Assembly (NCBI GenBank): GCA_963971285.1
Contig: OZ020246.1
Location: forward strand, 10,027,217 to 10,091,216
Origin: Astropecten irregularis
Taxonomy: Eukaryota; Echinodermata; Asteroidea; Paxillosida; Astropectinidae
Reading direction: 5' to 3'
DNA length: 64,000 bases
The notes under the pieces are model-generated. The model worked only from the letters and a program-made list of their open reading frames with translations. It did no database searches and was not told where the DNA came from. Shown here piece by piece: positions 61,193 through 64,000 of the stretch. How positions within the stretch are numbered: the first letter of the stretch is position 1; every line of letters begins with the position of its first letter. Both the position numbers and the translations under genes were made by a program.

Positions 61193-62171
61193 TGCTATTT
61201 TTAGCTTACACAAGGGACGAATGTGTGCATGTTTACGTTTGCATGGAGAGAGTTTGGGATCACATCCATTGTCCGGAAAAACAGTTTTCACGAAGGGGAG
61301 AATTTCTTTGAACGTTAATTACTTTGCAATCATAAGCTCTACCAACTCTTAATTAGTACGTCGTGTAAGGGAAAGTCTTCAGCTTGAAACCGGTATGACA
61401 AAATAAATCAACATGTCCTGTAAAAATGGGCAAAATATACAATTTAAAAAGGAACAAACTTCAAAAGCCGATTTTCTCAAAACTATGTTTCTTCAACGCC
61501 CAGGTGGGCAAAGTGGCTCTTTGTGAAAACCGTCGACGAAATTGTGGCGTATGAATCAGGAATCCGAATGAATTTATTTCACCGCCAACATCAAAAGTAG
61601 CGGGCGCGGTTCTCGAGCCAATACTTTTTTGGGGCTAGAAGAGCCATTATTTTTTGGGGGGGCTAGAAGACCCAATATTGTTTTTTGTTTTGTTTTTTGT
61701 TTTGTTGTTTTTTTTTACTTTTTTTTTGGGGGGGGGGGGGTTAGACCCTTCGCTTCTGCTATCTATGTCTTATTAGGAGTAGAAGAAAAAAAATAGCCTG
61801 CACAACGCAGTTTTGTTTTATATATAAAATTGGCGCTTAACAACTGAACAGATCCAGTATTTTCCAGATTTTTTATGAATTGCATTTTTTTAGGGGAGGG
61901 GGGAGGGGGCTCAAGCCCCCTAGCTCGCCTCGTAGAACCGCGCCTGAAAAGTTGTAAGTTCAGTTAGTTCACATACTTTCCTATTTCGCGATACTTCCAA
62001 ATGGCGTATACTTTTAGAAGTAACATCCATTTCAAGTTTTGGGGCGTTCCTTCTCCATTCTGATCTTCTTTTTAAACATTGACGTTTCCATATGGTTTCA
62101 GATTATGCTTGCGCATTTTAAACCCACTTTACCGCATTGACTAAGAAAAAAAGAAGAAGAAAAGTAACATT

Positions 62172-62536
62172 CTTAAAGGAGTAGCATCATACTAGCATCG
62201 TAAACCAAAACAGAAATGTTGACAGACGGTATACTATAACTTACAGGGTATGAAGATGGTGATGGTAGAAACATACCGTTAACATTTTCCGCCTGAAATT
62301 GTGTTTATCCAGAAATTAGTAAAACAACGACCGAAAATCTTTTTGATCGTTTTTAATAAAAGATCAAAAATAAAAGAGAAAAGACTGAAGAAATACTGTG
62401 GCTGTTTTCACTGTTTTCTCAAACTAAGTGGGCACCGTGTAGGACTGAAATTTCCACAGATGACTGTTACTGTATCTGTCTTGATATTTTTGACCATGAA
62501 TTCCTTGACAAAAAACAAAGTATGATACTACCTTTA
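62172..62536. mobile_element. TTAA MITE family A
   Basis: Nearly full-length copy with a rearranged left end (TTAAAGGAGTAGCATCATAC) and an intact right end (AAGTATGATACTACCTTTAA). Confidence 0.85.
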
Positions 62537-64000
62537 ATATCATGGTATAGAAATATGGCCCATGTGCATAAAGAGGCTGCCAAAAGCACAATGGCTATTT
62601 ATTTCGATACTATCTCTATAAAACGCTACATTTTTTTACACTCAGTGCAGTCGTATTTTGTTGGCGCGCCTTTTAAAAAATCAATGAGGTGTGTCCCCTA
62701 AATTACCCTAACTTTTTCGTCATTACCGAATTTATTTTAAAATGCTCGATTGACTTGAACAAGTTTGGTGACTTGCATTTCATGACGTCATCAAACGATG
62801 ACCATGATGGTCCGGTACCGAAAAGCAGATTACATCATGTACAATACTTGACCCACACACGCAACACAGAAAGAGGCGTCAGCCAGACTTTGTTGTCATC
62901 TCTATGAGGAATCGATTATCATTTTTTGACGACTACACAATTACATTACTTTACTGCTACATCAACGCGATATCACAGTGATGGATATCGATACCTGTGG
63001 TCCGTAATGATCGTTTCACACAGTATCGAAATTAGATGTTGACACTGCCTGGCACTGAACTACATCATATGATTGCTAACTTAGGAGGAAGAGACCGAAA
63101 AATGTCAGTTTTCTATAAGATTTCCTAAATCATTTGAAACTTGTGGATGATCAGTGACACAAAAAAACATCGAGGATGAAGGTAATTTCTAACAACGAGA
63201 AATATGTTTTCTCTTACTAAACGTATGAGTGGACTTTGTTGTCATTTGGTCATTTGTGTATTCCACATTCGTTGCCACTTCACTTGGTCTTGGAAATTGG
63301 AGTAACCATTTTTCGCGCACTGTCGTACATGATGTAGCCTAGGCTTACTTGCCTGTAGTGGACGGATTTAAACATTGCTACTACTAACGTTAGTCAAGGC
63401 GTATCACCAATCCTCCAGTCCATATGCTATAGTCCATCTCTGTGTTTAGAAAAATAAAGGGAAATAATTCCACTGACGACCATCACTTGTAGGCCTAACG
63501 TTAGGCCTACTTGTATTTTGTAACGTTACTTGTTGTAGTTGTACACAAAATTACTAACTTTATTATGGTATTCCCGGAGATTAGTCCACTCACCACAGCG
63601 AAAAATCCCATAAACGAATTGGCACGAAACGGCCGAAAGAGGGCGTCACGATCATCTCATTATGTTACATCATCGCACTGTCCCTGACCAAAATGGAAGT
63701 TTTCATGAATGAAACTGACGCACATGGGCACATTCTCAGCAAGACCCACTGGATTCATTGCCACATCGACAGACCTCATCACGATCTTTCGAATGGTACC
63801 ATTCGCGGTAAAATATTCAACAGCTACAGTGCCCTTTGCCCTCTGTCATGCGCACCAAACATAAGAAAATTGCTGCCCCCGTTGTGCGCTACTGCTCCGA
63901 GTCCAAAATACCCCGTAAAACTCTTTTTCCAGATGTGCTACCCAGACTCCCAGTTTTGCACTCCTGAGATTGAAGTTGGTGTTGGTCCTAACTTGTATCC

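Larger units (their letters stand above)
60082..64000. other. Region upstream of GLG1, no gene recognised
   Basis: It holds three copies of the TTAA MITE, a (CG)n run near 61162-61190, long T and G tracts near 61680-61740, and a foldback with GGCGCGGTTCT ends (about 61600-61950). The last kilobase (63000-64000) is unique-looking but has no reading frame I can assign. A divergent promoter is possible but not shown. Confidence 0.5.

Noticed and set aside
63570-64000. Possible exon of a neighbouring gene at the right edge
   Set aside because: All frames on both strands are interrupted within about 60 codons and none resembles a known family.

Overview
The window is eukaryotic: genes are split into many small exons with GT-AG introns, intergenic and intronic DNA is AT-rich, and short non-autonomous transposons, foldback elements and tRNA-derived SINEs are dense. 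The gene content (an animal GLG1, a NOP9, and a peptidase-C45 gene of the tan/penicillin-acyltransferase type) and the abundant TACATGTA-type simple sequence suggest an invertebrate deuterostome. An echinoderm is my best guess, but that is inference.

All three protein genes lie on the minus strand. (1) Bases 977-3611 hold the first four exons of NOP9, a nucleolar Pumilio-repeat factor for 18S rRNA maturation; the gene runs off the left edge. (2) Bases 4847-10645 hold seven exons (1107 bp, in frame) of a Tan-like N-terminal-nucleophile hydrolase of family C45, with the Gly-Cys self-cleavage site and the HNED motif visible; a short N-terminal exon was not found. (3) Bases 19939-60077 hold the complete coding sequence of GLG1 (Golgi apparatus protein 1 / cysteine-rich FGF receptor / ESL-1). 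Its 23 coding exons total 3672 bp, giving 1223 residues plus stop. It has a signal peptide, a Q/N-rich N-terminal segment, an array of four-cysteine GLG1 repeats, one membrane segment and a 13-residue cytoplasmic tail. All GLG1 splice phases agree, so the model closes without a frameshift. A probable long 3' UTR reaches to about 16.5 kb.

The rest is repeat-rich. There are at least eight copies of one TTAA-flanked MITE and six copies of a foldback element with GGGGCCAATTTCAT-type ends. There are also a hAT-like element with a perfect 8-bp target duplication, a mariner-like foldback, several two-copy foldback families, tRNA-headed SINEs (one series arrayed head-to-tail right beside a GLG1 splice donor), and several minisatellites.

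The most striking structure is a pair of 79-bp satellite arrays in opposite orientation in GLG1 introns 13 and 17. They flank exons 14-17 and share at least one identical variant unit, so the pre-mRNA could form a long stem around those exons. Bases 60078-64000, 10646-16490 and the 17-kb first GLG1 intron show no convincing additional gene. The three genes have no evident joint function beyond being neighbours on the same strand.
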